From Tumebacillus permanentifrigoris (GTDB lineage: Bacteria > Bacillota > Bacilli > Tumebacillales > Tumebacillaceae), in assembly GCF_003148565.1 (NCBI RefSeq), contig NZ_QGGL01000008.1, positions 124,001 through 188,000 on the forward strand: a stretch of DNA of 64,000 bases, given 5' to 3'. The stretch's first letter is position 1. Every line of letters begins with the position of its first letter. The notes beneath the pieces are model-generated. The model did not search any database and was not told the DNA's origin. It was given only the letters and a program-made list of their open reading frames with translations. Both the position numbers and the translations under genes were made by a program. This document shows positions 8,717 to 16,435 of this stretch, piece by piece.

Positions 8717-8892
8717 CCGTCGCCCAGTCGATACCGAAGAACGGGATGCCGCAGCAGGTCGGTCTCTCGTTCCTCTCGCCTACATCATATAGACAGCTCG
8801 TGGAATCGCAAGCAGGGGTCCACTTGGTGGCAACACAATTCGAGAATAGATTGCTTCATGAAGCAAGCGGAAGGCAGGCAGGAACACGATGA
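8713..8892 (+). CDS. 59-aa coupled ORF upstream of the MFS gene
   Basis: The frame opens at ATG 8713 inside the stop of the 19-aa leader and ends at TGA 8890-8892, overlapping the ATG of the MFS gene. Both junctions are ATGA, the usual sign of translational coupling. The product is polar (it includes 'QLVESQAGVHLVATQFENRL') and matches no family I know. It could be a small regulator, a leader that meters translation, or the rest of a decayed regulator whose first part is the 19-aa ORF. Confidence 0.45.
   Translation: MTVAQSIPKNGMPQQVGLSFLSPTSYRQLVESQAGVHLVATQFENRLLHEASGRQAGTR
8851..8866. promoter_or_regulatory. Perfect 16-bp palindrome upstream of the MFS gene
   Basis: TTGCTTCATGAAGCAA is perfectly self-complementary and ends 22 nt before the MFS start codon. 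It may be a dimeric repressor operator, or an RNA hairpin near the ribosome site. Confidence 0.4.
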
Positions 8893-10172
8893 AACAGTTT
8901 TGGCAGTTGCACCCCACCGTCAAGTGGCGGATGGTCGATCAGTTGCTTGGCAACATCGTCGGCAATATGATCTGGCCATTCATGGTGATCTACCTTGCCG
9001 ATCAATTCGGGGCCGGCCTCGCGGGTCTGCTGTTGTCCTTGAATATCTTCTTGAGCCTACTCGTTGGCTTTTACGGTGGGTTTATCGCGGACCGCTTTGG
9101 ACGCAAACGAATGATGACCTACGCGGAGAGTGGTCGTCTGCTCGCGTTTCTCGTCATGGTGTTCGCGAACTCACCGTGGCTGGATTCGTCGGTGTTGACG
9201 TTTGGCATGATGACGATCAGTACCTTGATGTCCGGTCTGTTGCGTCCAGCAGGGCAAGCGATGTTGATCGATGCCAGCACACCAGAGGATCGTCGACTGA
9301 TCTACGGATTGGATTATTGGTCGATGAACATCGCGATCTTGGTGGGGAGCTTGGTGGGCGGGTTCTGGTTCCAGACGCATCGCTTCGCGCTGCTATCCGG
9401 TCTCGCCGTCTCCTCGGTGCTGTCGTTGCTGATCTTGCTCGTCTTCATCCGTGAGACGATGGTGCCGGCTGTTAGACAAGCGGTTGCACGGCGTCCGAGC
9501 GTCTGGCAGGACTTGTGGGCGAATTACCGCATCGTGTTGCTGGATCGAGTGTTTCTCTTGTTTTTGATCGCCACGGTACTGGATATGTCGATTGAGTTTT
9601 CGATGCGCAACGTGCTGGCTGTGCATCTCAAGGAAGTGTTCGGCACGCAAGCGCTGTTCGGATGGGCCACGTGGTCGTTCACAGTCGATGGGGTGGCGAT
9701 GTTTGGGATTCTCATGATGGTGAACACGCTTACAGTGCTCCTGCTGATGGCGTTGGTCGGGCGTCTGACCAAGCAAATTCGTGAGCGGGTGCTGCTCCAA
9801 GTCGGGCTGTTGGTCTATGCGGTTGGCTTCGGAGTGCTTGCGATGGTGCAGTCGGCGTGGGTGCTCATCGGCTTTATGGTGCTGGGGACGCTGGGAGAAC
9901 TGGTCTACGTGCCGGTTCGTCAATCCTTGATGGCCAACCTCGTCCCTGCTGACCGCCGCAGTTCCTACTTGGCGGTCAACAGTGTGACGTTCCGAGGTTC
10001 GATGATGATCGGCTCGCTCTCCGTGTCGGTGGCGTCTGTAAGCCCGACGTGGAGCATCGGAGCGATGTTGATTTTGTTCGGAGTGATCAGTTTCCTCGTG
10101 TTCCGCATGATTTTTGCTAGACAAGACGAGAGCGGGGCCGTGGTTCAACAATCGACTGCCATGAGCAGTTGA
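8889..10172 (+). CDS. MFS multidrug-type exporter
   Basis: This 427-aa protein has twelve predicted membrane segments. The MFS loop 2-3 motif is 'GGFIADRFGRKRMM' near residue 63. A second conserved proline/arginine loop, 'RQSLMANLVPADRR', lies near residue 344. This is the layout of proton-driven drug efflux proteins. It is coupled to the upstream 59-aa ORF by ATGA and is followed 17 bp later by the NTPase-TIR gene. The substrate cannot be read from the sequence. Pairing an exporter with a TIR protein is odd and may simply reflect a shared operon. Confidence 0.88.
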   Translation: MKQFWQLHPTVKWRMVDQLLGNIVGNMIWPFMVIYLADQFGAGLAGLLLSLNIFLSLLVGFYGGFIADRFGRKRMMTYAESGRLLAFLVMVFANSPWLDSSVLTFGMMTISTLMSGLLRPAGQAMLIDASTPEDRRLIYGLDYWSMNIAILVGSLVGGFWFQTHRFALLSGLAVSSVLSLLILLVFIRETMVPAVRQAVARRPSVWQDLWANYRIVLLDRVFLLFLIATVLDMSIEFSMRNVLAVHLKEVFGTQALFGWATWSFTVDGVAMFGILMMVNTLTVLLLMALVGRLTKQIRERVLLQVGLLVYAVGFGVLAMVQSAWVLIGFMVLGTLGELVYVPVRQSLMANLVPADRRSSYLAVNSVTFRGSMMIGSLSVSVASVSPTWSIGAMLILFGVISFLVFRMIFARQDESGAVVQQSTAMSS

Positions 10173-10189
10173 GGATGAGGGGTGAAACA

Positions 10190-11683
10190 ATGGACATGCT
10201 TTTTTTGGAAGAGGTATTTCCCAGTCATGGATATCCAGCCCATACGTTTGTCGTCTCCACGATCCATCGGAGACTCTGCCTCTCTCTGCGCACAGCTGGG
10301 CGTAGTTTGCTCGTGGAGGGGTCGTCTGGGCTTGGCAAGACATCCAGCTTGGTCTGGGCGTTTGAGGAGTTAGGTTGGGGAGAACGTGTGGAGTGGTTTA
10401 GCGGGATCAACCGTCAGGATCATGTCCGCCTTGAATCCTTGCTCCACGAGGTGGAGCTTGAGCCGATACAGTGTGGTCGCGTGTATTGTATCGATGATTT
10501 TAACCGTCTGCCCAGCGCGTTACAACAACGTGTGAACGAGGCGGTGTTGCGCTCCGTCACCTATGGGCCAGATGCTGACAAATGGGTACTGTGCGGAATT
10601 CCGACGGCGGGTCGATCCTTGTTGCGCATCCCGACGGCTGTGCGCGGTCGCATTGACCGACTGTCCTTTGGAACGCGCTCTGAGGCGCTGATCCTCCAAC
10701 AGATTGAAAAAGGCGAGGAAGCCCTCCAGATCAACATCGCACAAAAAAGCGAACTGGCACAGGCGGCGGCCGGACACCCACAATTGGCCAGCCTGCTGGT
10801 TCAAGATGCGTGTATCAAGAATCAAGTGGCGGCGCGCTGCCAAGTGCGCACCGACGTCGAAGTTCGCATCCCGCAAGCCATTCAGCGGGTGTGTACGGGA
10901 CTGTCTACGCTGTACGGGGACATCACGCGTGAGTTCGTCAAGGGACCGTCCTTCCGCCGCATCAGTCGTGCCCCTTACTTTCATCTCTTGAAGCTGGTCG
11001 CCGAATCGCCGACGGGTTCGCTGTCGTTGGATGAGGTTATCAACGCGCACGCGGAAGCGACCTCGCTGCGCCGGATCGTGGACAAGCCCTTGTTGCAGGA
11101 GTTTTTGCAGAGCGGAAGCAGTGCGCAGTTTCAAGGGTTGATCCAATATGATGCGATGTCGCGAACGATGCGGATCGAAGACCCCAAGTACCATTGGTAC
11201 TTGCAGCATCTCGACTGGGACAGCGTCTGGAAGCAAGCTGGATTCCAAAAGGTGCAATTCAACAACAAGTACGACTTCGCACTGTCCTTCTCAGGCAGTG
11301 ATCGGGAAGTCGCGAGTTTGATTTTTGAGCGCTTGGATCAAGCGGAAGTATCCGTTTTCTATGACCGAAACGAACAGCACTATCTGCTTGGCGAGGACGT
11401 CGCCGCCTACATCGGGCCGGTCTATCGTCAGGAATCGCAATTCGTCGTGGCCCTGCTGTCACATGAATACCGCAGACGCGAATGGACGATGTTCGAATAT
11501 GAACAATTCAAGCACCGCGATAGCAACGTCATCACCGTCTGGCTGGAGGATATCGAGGATGAGCTGTTTGAGCCTTTGAAAAAGTTCGGCCACTTCCGCG
11601 CCGAGTTCTTTCGCACGTGGGACGATCTCGCCCAGGAGGTCTCCAAGGTTCTGCTCCGCAAATTAGAGGAACAACGAGTCTAG
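10190..11683 (+). CDS. P-loop NTPase - TIR domain fusion, candidate anti-phage effector
   Basis: Three in-frame starts lie upstream of or at this ATG. GAGGGGTG at 10177-10184 favours ATG 10190, giving 497 aa. The N-terminal half is an AAA/STAND-like ATPase with Walker A GSSGLGKTS (44-52) and Walker B VYCIDD (98-103), followed by a helical middle. The C-terminal TIR domain begins near residue 361 ('YDFALSFSGSDRE'). It keeps a WxxxE motif (Trp432, Glu436) where TIR NADases such as SARM1 carry the catalytic Glu. This suggests NAD+ cleavage after activation of the ATPase. A type III RM pair directly downstream supports a defence role. Confidence 0.82.
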   Translation: MDMLFLEEVFPSHGYPAHTFVVSTIHRRLCLSLRTAGRSLLVEGSSGLGKTSSLVWAFEELGWGERVEWFSGINRQDHVRLESLLHEVELEPIQCGRVYCIDDFNRLPSALQQRVNEAVLRSVTYGPDADKWVLCGIPTAGRSLLRIPTAVRGRIDRLSFGTRSEALILQQIEKGEEALQINIAQKSELAQAAAGHPQLASLLVQDACIKNQVAARCQVRTDVEVRIPQAIQRVCTGLSTLYGDITREFVKGPSFRRISRAPYFHLLKLVAESPTGSLSLDEVINAHAEATSLRRIVDKPLLQEFLQSGSSAQFQGLIQYDAMSRTMRIEDPKYHWYLQHLDWDSVWKQAGFQKVQFNNKYDFALSFSGSDREVASLIFERLDQAEVSVFYDRNEQHYLLGEDVAAYIGPVYRQESQFVVALLSHEYRRREWTMFEYEQFKHRDSNVITVWLEDIEDELFEPLKKFGHFRAEFFRTWDDLAQEVSKVLLRKLEEQRV

Positions 11684-11691
11684 TCGAAAAA

Positions 11692-11730
11692 AGCATCAGA
11701 CCGCCGTGTGGCGCTCTGGTGCTTTTTTTT
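11692..11730 (+). terminator. Terminator after the NTPase-TIR gene
   Basis: AGCATCAGACCGCC (11692-11705) pairs with GGCGCTCTGGTGCT (11710-11723) with one mismatch and one wobble, followed by a T-run. It separates the TIR operon from the RM operon. Confidence 0.85.
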
Positions 11731-11837
11731 GCTGATTTCTGTTGTTGTGCAAAGGGAGAAACTACTTTACGCAATCGTGTAACTTAGGTAAAATTCATAC
11801 TAGACAATCCAGTACCAGAACGGAAGGTGAGGCAGCG

Positions 11838-13811
11838 ATGACATTTAGGTCCCCGGAGCAGATCACGGAAGCGGAGCTACGCGATTTTTATACACAGTTG
11901 AAGAAATCAGGCGGCATCGTGCTGCAATATCATGGGAAGTGGAGCTTGCAACACAACCAGCGCAGGGTGCGCCCGCGCGTGCCGATGTTGGTGCGCGACT
12001 TGTGTTTCGGTGCGGTGGAGGAACAGGCGAACCATCTCCTCGTCGAAGGGGAGAACTTGCAAGCGATGACGTCCTTGTACAATTATCGCGGCAAAATCGA
12101 CCTGATCGTCACCGACCCGCCGTACAACACGGGGCAGTTTTTTCGCTACAACGACAAGTGGGCCGTGGACCCGAACGATCTGAGTCCAGGGCGGTTGGTC
12201 GCCAAGGACGACGGATCGCGGCACACGAAATGGCTGAGTGCGATCACGGTGCGGCTGCATCTGATGCGGAACATGCTCAAGCCCAACGGGGTGCTCGCGA
12301 TCTGCATCGATGAAAATGAACTGTTCCACCTCGGCATGCTCCTCAACGAGGTGTTCGGCAGTCAAAACCGGATCGCCATCATCAACTGGCAAAAGTCCTA
12401 CTCCCCGAAAAACGACAGCAAGCATGTCTCCACGGCGACCGAATATGTGCTGGTCTACGCGCGGGACAAGGAACGTGCCCGCACCGATGTCTTGTCGCGC
12501 AGCCGTGCGATGAACGCCAAGTACAAAAATCCAGATCACGATCCAGCGGGCGCGTGGAAGTCCAACGGCGACCCGACGGTGGCGACGCCGACACCCCGAG
12601 ATCGCTATGCGATCCAGTCGCCTTTTACCGGCGCATTGCACTACCCGGGAGCACGAGCTTGGTCACATCCCAAAAAGAAAATGAAGGCTTGGTTGCAAGC
12701 ATGGGGCAGCTCGTATGAGGAACGCGACCTCGGTGACGGGCGGGCTAAGGCCTTGGTGTTGTGCGCAGCGGTGACCCCTGCGATCCCTGCGGACATCAAC
12801 TTGGACAACCAGCCGGTTGTGCAGAGCGATGCGGTCTGCGTTCATCCTGCGATCGTTGAGGCGCGATCTCGTGCCGAGCAAGTGCGTGAGGAACAGGTCT
12901 GGCCGATGCTGTACTTTTCTGCCAATGGTCAAGGACGACCCGCACTCAAACGCTACCTAAATCAAGTGAAACAAGGCAAAATCACCACGACTTATTGGGC
13001 GGATGAGGACTACGAGGAGCCGCTCGTGCTTGGCACGCAATCGTGGGGTCATGAGGAGTCGGGACATAGCCAGACGGGGATCAACGAATTGGACGCGATC
13101 CTTGGCAAAGGCCATCACTTCCAGACAGTCAAACCGCTTAAATTGATCAAGAAACTGATCCATCTGTGGTGTCCACCGAAGGGCGGAATCGTGCTTGACC
13201 CCTACGCAGGTTCAGGCACGACCGCCCACGCGGTGCTGGAATTGAACGCTGAAGCAGGCGCCGACCGCCGCTTTGTGCTGATCGAGCAAGGCAACCCTGA
13301 CAGCGGGGATTTTTATGCGCGCAGTTTGACACGGGAGCGGATCAGACGCGCGATCACGGGCGAACGTCCCGATGCAGACGGCAAACTGGTGCAGGGTGCC
13401 CCTCCGTTGCGCGGTGGTTTTCGCTATCTAGAATTAGGACCTGTCGTGGATGCGGAGGCTGTGCTTGCGATGTCCCGTGACGAGTTGATCGGCGTGATTC
13501 TGGCGTCCTCCACCGATTTGATCCCCGTTGAGGACGGGACGCATCGCTATCTCTTCGCTCGAGATCCGCAGGGCAAGGGGTACTTCCTGATCACAGGGGA
13601 GGACGGGCACATCGCCAATCTGGATGTCAGTGTCCACAAGGCTCTGCGCGCCGAACTGGGCGATCCAGCACAGCCGTTGCATGTATTCGCACGGTTTGAG
13701 TCGGTGCGAGCGGACAACGTGGAGTTTTACAAAGTGCCGGACGCCATCCTGCAACAGATGGGGTTCGAAGAAGCGCAGGATTCGTATTTCAACGAGGATG
13801 GGGAGGTCTAG
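11838..13811 (+). CDS. mod: Type III restriction-modification system, Mod DNA methyltransferase
   Basis: GGTGAGG at 11826-11832 supports ATG 11838, giving 657 aa. Motif IV DPPY lies at 93-96 and the AdoMet motif I 'DPYAGSGT' at 454-461. This order, catalytic motif before AdoMet motif, marks a beta-class N6-adenine (or N4-cytosine) methyltransferase as in type III Mod subunits. The long region between them is the usual place for target recognition. The stop codon directly abuts the ATG of the res gene. The recognition sequence cannot be predicted by eye. Confidence 0.92.
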   Translation: MTFRSPEQITEAELRDFYTQLKKSGGIVLQYHGKWSLQHNQRRVRPRVPMLVRDLCFGAVEEQANHLLVEGENLQAMTSLYNYRGKIDLIVTDPPYNTGQFFRYNDKWAVDPNDLSPGRLVAKDDGSRHTKWLSAITVRLHLMRNMLKPNGVLAICIDENELFHLGMLLNEVFGSQNRIAIINWQKSYSPKNDSKHVSTATEYVLVYARDKERARTDVLSRSRAMNAKYKNPDHDPAGAWKSNGDPTVATPTPRDRYAIQSPFTGALHYPGARAWSHPKKKMKAWLQAWGSSYEERDLGDGRAKALVLCAAVTPAIPADINLDNQPVVQSDAVCVHPAIVEARSRAEQVREEQVWPMLYFSANGQGRPALKRYLNQVKQGKITTTYWADEDYEEPLVLGTQSWGHEESGHSQTGINELDAILGKGHHFQTVKPLKLIKKLIHLWCPPKGGIVLDPYAGSGTTAHAVLELNAEAGADRRFVLIEQGNPDSGDFYARSLTRERIRRAITGERPDADGKLVQGAPPLRGGFRYLELGPVVDAEAVLAMSRDELIGVILASSTDLIPVEDGTHRYLFARDPQGKGYFLITGEDGHIANLDVSVHKALRAELGDPAQPLHVFARFESVRADNVEFYKVPDAILQQMGFEEAQDSYFNEDGEV

Positions 13812-16121
13812 ATGGAACTGAAACCCTTTCAGATGCAGGCAGCCGAACAGATGGCCACACGCTGCCTGCATTATTTTAAAGCTCCTTTGTACAAAAGGGA
13901 CCAGACCACCTTGGTCCCTTTTTACCAAGGTCTCTCCGCGATCACCGGGGCTGGCAAGACCCCGATCTTGGCCGATGTGATCGAGCGTATCCGGCTCGGC
14001 TTCCCTGCGGACGAATCCCCGATCATGCTCTGGATTTCCAAGTCGAAAGCGGTGGTCTGGCAGACCTACTGCAACTTTGAATCGGGCAAGTACGCGGATC
14101 TGGTGCGGGGCTTTACCTGCAAGCCGCTCCTCGATTGCAAGCAGGAGGACATCGAGGAGCAAGAGCGCGGTTTGTTACTGATGGCGACTGTGGGGAAATT
14201 CAATCACAAAGACAAGGAAGCGGGCGAGCGCAAAGTCTTCCAAGCGAACCTCGACCAAGCGGACCATTCCCTATGGGAGCTGCTGAAGCGACGAACCAAC
14301 GCGGCAGGAACTCGCCGTCCGCTGATCGTCGTGTACGATGAAGGGCACAACCTCTCCAACCAACAGACCGAGCTGCTGTTCGAACTCCAACCGCATGCCT
14401 TGCTCGTCGCCAGCGCTACTTTTCGAGTCCCAGAGGCGTTGAAATATACGATGGATCGGTTGAAATTGGATCTGGGTTGGACACAGGAACACTTGGTCAC
14501 CTCCGTGCGCAGTTCTGATGTGGTGGAGGCGGGATTGGTGAAACGGTCTGTCCTGCTCGGCGGGTACTTGGAGCCGATGGAGGTGGCGGTGACAGAAATG
14601 GTTGCCGAACTGCGCAAGGTCGAGGAGATCGGCAAGCGTGTGCGACTTCGACCGAAGGCCATCTACGTCTGCAACACCAATCTCACAGACGATGGCAAAC
14701 AGGATGACATCAGCAAGCCCTTCGCAGATCGACTTGCCCGCCCGATCTTGATCTGGCGGCATCTGGTCGAGAACTGTGGAATTCATCCGCATGATATCGC
14801 GGTGTATTGCAACCTCAAGTTCTCGAAAAGCGCCCCGCCGCCCCCGGACTTCCACCTGTTTTCGGGTGGGGATGCAGACTATGAAGCTTTCACGAGCGGT
14901 GCGTATCGCCACATCATCTTCAATCTCTCCCTGCAAGAGGGTTGGGACGACCCGGACTGCTACTTTGCCTATTTTGACAAATGCATGGGTTCCAAGGACC
15001 AGATCACCCAAGTGCTCGGGCGTGTGCTGCGTCAACCGGGCGCGACACATCCACCAGAAGCGGCGCTCACGACCGCCCAACTTTTCCTGCGCGCAGATGA
15101 CAAGCAAGTGATGCGGACGGTGATCGAGGAGGTGAGCGCGGAACTGGCTGTCGAACTGCCGGATGTGGAGTTGAAGATCCTCCAAGACCGTACACAGCGA
15201 GCGAACCGCAGATCATTGGCACCGAAAAAACTACGGTTCCTCCCCGTACTGGGTCGCAATCAAGAGCAGGCCCAACAAGAAATTCAGCGCATCATGGGAA
15301 CCCTGAACGATTACCGAAATGACGTGGTGAACACAGAAGGCAAGAGCAAGCGGATCAAAAAGCAACAGCGGATCGGTTCCGGCGCAGGGGAGACATGGGT
15401 TTGGGTGGACGGAGGTCCCAGTCGCAAGGTGCGCGCCGGGTGGTTGTTAAAGCGAGAACTTCGCAAGTATTCCAAAGCGCTTGAAGCGCTGTGTCCTGTC
15501 GACGCTCGATTGGATGCCAAAGTAGGTTCCGAGAGTGTGGCCGAGCATTATCTGCTGGAGATCGCAAACAAGATCGTAACTGCCTATTACCAGCGTGTCA
15601 CGATCCTGCAAAACGTAGCGGCTCCGCTGCGCGTGGGCGAGGTCACCGTCGATGCAAGCCAGCTATACACGTTCAAAAATGCCCTGCATGAGGGATACGA
15701 CGATCTCAACTCCTTTGAAAAAGCGGTGGCAGACGCACTCGACGATCTCGGGTATGACTGGATGCGCAATCCTTCCAAGGGCGGGTATATGATTCCGCTG
15801 GTCGAGTTCGGTGCTCATCAGAATTTTTGCCCCGACTTTTTGGTCTGGACGGACGACGGTGTCGTCGCCATCGACCCCAAGGGGGATCATCTGATTCAGG
15901 AGGATGCCTTGATCAAGTTGTTCGACATCCCCTCGCTGCAGCCGGGCCCGGAGTTGAAGGTGCGACTGATCACGCGCGGCGAGTGGAGTGCGGCATCGCG
16001 CAAGAGCCAGAGTCCACATGGCTTCACCGTCTGGACGCAAAAGGAAGGGCGTGTACACACGGTCACCTGCGAAAGCTTGGAGGTCGCGCTCAACACCTGC
16101 CTGCAAACCAGCACTGCCTAA
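13812..16121 (+). CDS. res: Type III restriction-modification system, Res helicase-endonuclease
   Basis: The ATG follows the mod stop codon with no gap and is preceded by GGGGAGGT. The 769-aa protein has an SF2 helicase core: Walker A 'ITGAGKT' (about 44-50) and the DEGH box at 176-179. The C-terminal nuclease is a PD-(D/E)xK site: Pro674-Asp675, then Asp688-Pro-Lys690. Together with Mod this makes a complete ATP-dependent type III restriction enzyme. Both catalytic centres look intact. Confidence 0.9.
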   Translation: MELKPFQMQAAEQMATRCLHYFKAPLYKRDQTTLVPFYQGLSAITGAGKTPILADVIERIRLGFPADESPIMLWISKSKAVVWQTYCNFESGKYADLVRGFTCKPLLDCKQEDIEEQERGLLLMATVGKFNHKDKEAGERKVFQANLDQADHSLWELLKRRTNAAGTRRPLIVVYDEGHNLSNQQTELLFELQPHALLVASATFRVPEALKYTMDRLKLDLGWTQEHLVTSVRSSDVVEAGLVKRSVLLGGYLEPMEVAVTEMVAELRKVEEIGKRVRLRPKAIYVCNTNLTDDGKQDDISKPFADRLARPILIWRHLVENCGIHPHDIAVYCNLKFSKSAPPPPDFHLFSGGDADYEAFTSGAYRHIIFNLSLQEGWDDPDCYFAYFDKCMGSKDQITQVLGRVLRQPGATHPPEAALTTAQLFLRADDKQVMRTVIEEVSAELAVELPDVELKILQDRTQRANRRSLAPKKLRFLPVLGRNQEQAQQEIQRIMGTLNDYRNDVVNTEGKSKRIKKQQRIGSGAGETWVWVDGGPSRKVRAGWLLKRELRKYSKALEALCPVDARLDAKVGSESVAEHYLLEIANKIVTAYYQRVTILQNVAAPLRVGEVTVDASQLYTFKNALHEGYDDLNSFEKAVADALDDLGYDWMRNPSKGGYMIPLVEFGAHQNFCPDFLVWTDDGVVAIDPKGDHLIQEDALIKLFDIPSLQPGPELKVRLITRGEWSAASRKSQSPHGFTVWTQKEGRVHTVTCESLEVALNTCLQTSTA

Positions 16122-16150
16122 CATCATACGTGGAGATCACCTCCAACCAA

Positions 16151-16183
16151 AAAAAGCGCTCGGCTACACGAGCGCTTTTTTTC
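16151..16183 (+). terminator. Terminator after the type III RM genes
   Basis: AAAAAGCGCTCG pairs with CGAGCGCTTTTT around the loop GCTACA, followed by more Ts. Confidence 0.92.
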
Positions 16184-16256
16184 TACTATCTGCGCTTCGT
16201 ACCACTGAGCACCGGACTGCAAGGTCTGGGGGTTCTGCAAGGGTCTCTTTTTCAAT

Positions 16257-16265
16257 TGTTATAAT
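16257..16265 (+). promoter_or_regulatory. Extended -10 promoter before the 18-codon peptide
   Basis: TGT-TATAAT is a perfect extended -10 box about 50 bp upstream of the peptide ATG. No clear -35 is seen at the normal distance. Confidence 0.65.
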
Positions 16266-16317
16266 CACATCTAATTCTGAATATAGTAGCGGCACTACCA
16301 TCAGGAGGTGAGTGTCG

Positions 16318-16374
16318 ATGAAAACGCTCGGTTACTACCAACCGCTCCCGGAAGTAGAAACGGAAAACGAGTAG
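16318..16374 (+). CDS. 18-aa peptide, candidate RiPP precursor or leader
   Basis: ATG 16318 is preceded by a perfect AGGAGG with 9-nt spacing and an extended -10 promoter. The frame reads MKTLGYYQPLPEVETENE and stops at TAG 16372-16374. A hairpin with a T-run follows (16387-16419), then the asparagine-synthetase-like gene. That is the usual layout of a precursor peptide ahead of its modifying enzyme. Thr3 at -2, Gly5 and Glu12 fit the lasso pattern of Thr(-2), Gly1 and an acidic ring residue at position 8. However, the leader would be only four residues and no B-type leader peptidase is nearby. It may instead be a regulatory leader peptide. Confidence 0.55.
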   Translation: MKTLGYYQPLPEVETENE

Positions 16375-16386
16375 ATTCAAAAAAGG

Positions 16387-16419
16387 GCAGCTGGCCACTG
16401 GGCTGGCTGCTTGCTTTTT
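16387..16419 (+). terminator. Attenuator-like hairpin between peptide and amidotransferase gene
   Basis: GCAGCTGGCC (16387-16396) pairs along its whole length with GGCTGGCTGC (16401-16410), two pairs being G-T wobbles, with loop ACTG and a T-rich tail. It would limit read-through into the downstream gene, so the peptide would be made in excess of the enzyme. Confidence 0.7.
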
Positions 16420-16435
16420 CCGAGGGGGAATTGAG

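Noticed and set aside
8717-8850. T-box or drug-inducible antiterminator leader before the MFS gene
   Set aside because: No T-box sequence and no terminator with T-run between leader and gene; the segment is better read as a coupled 59-codon ORF.
8858-9454. 198-codon plus-strand frame overlapping the MFS gene
   Set aside because: It lies in another frame of a clear twelve-helix transporter and its translation is Arg-rich noise.
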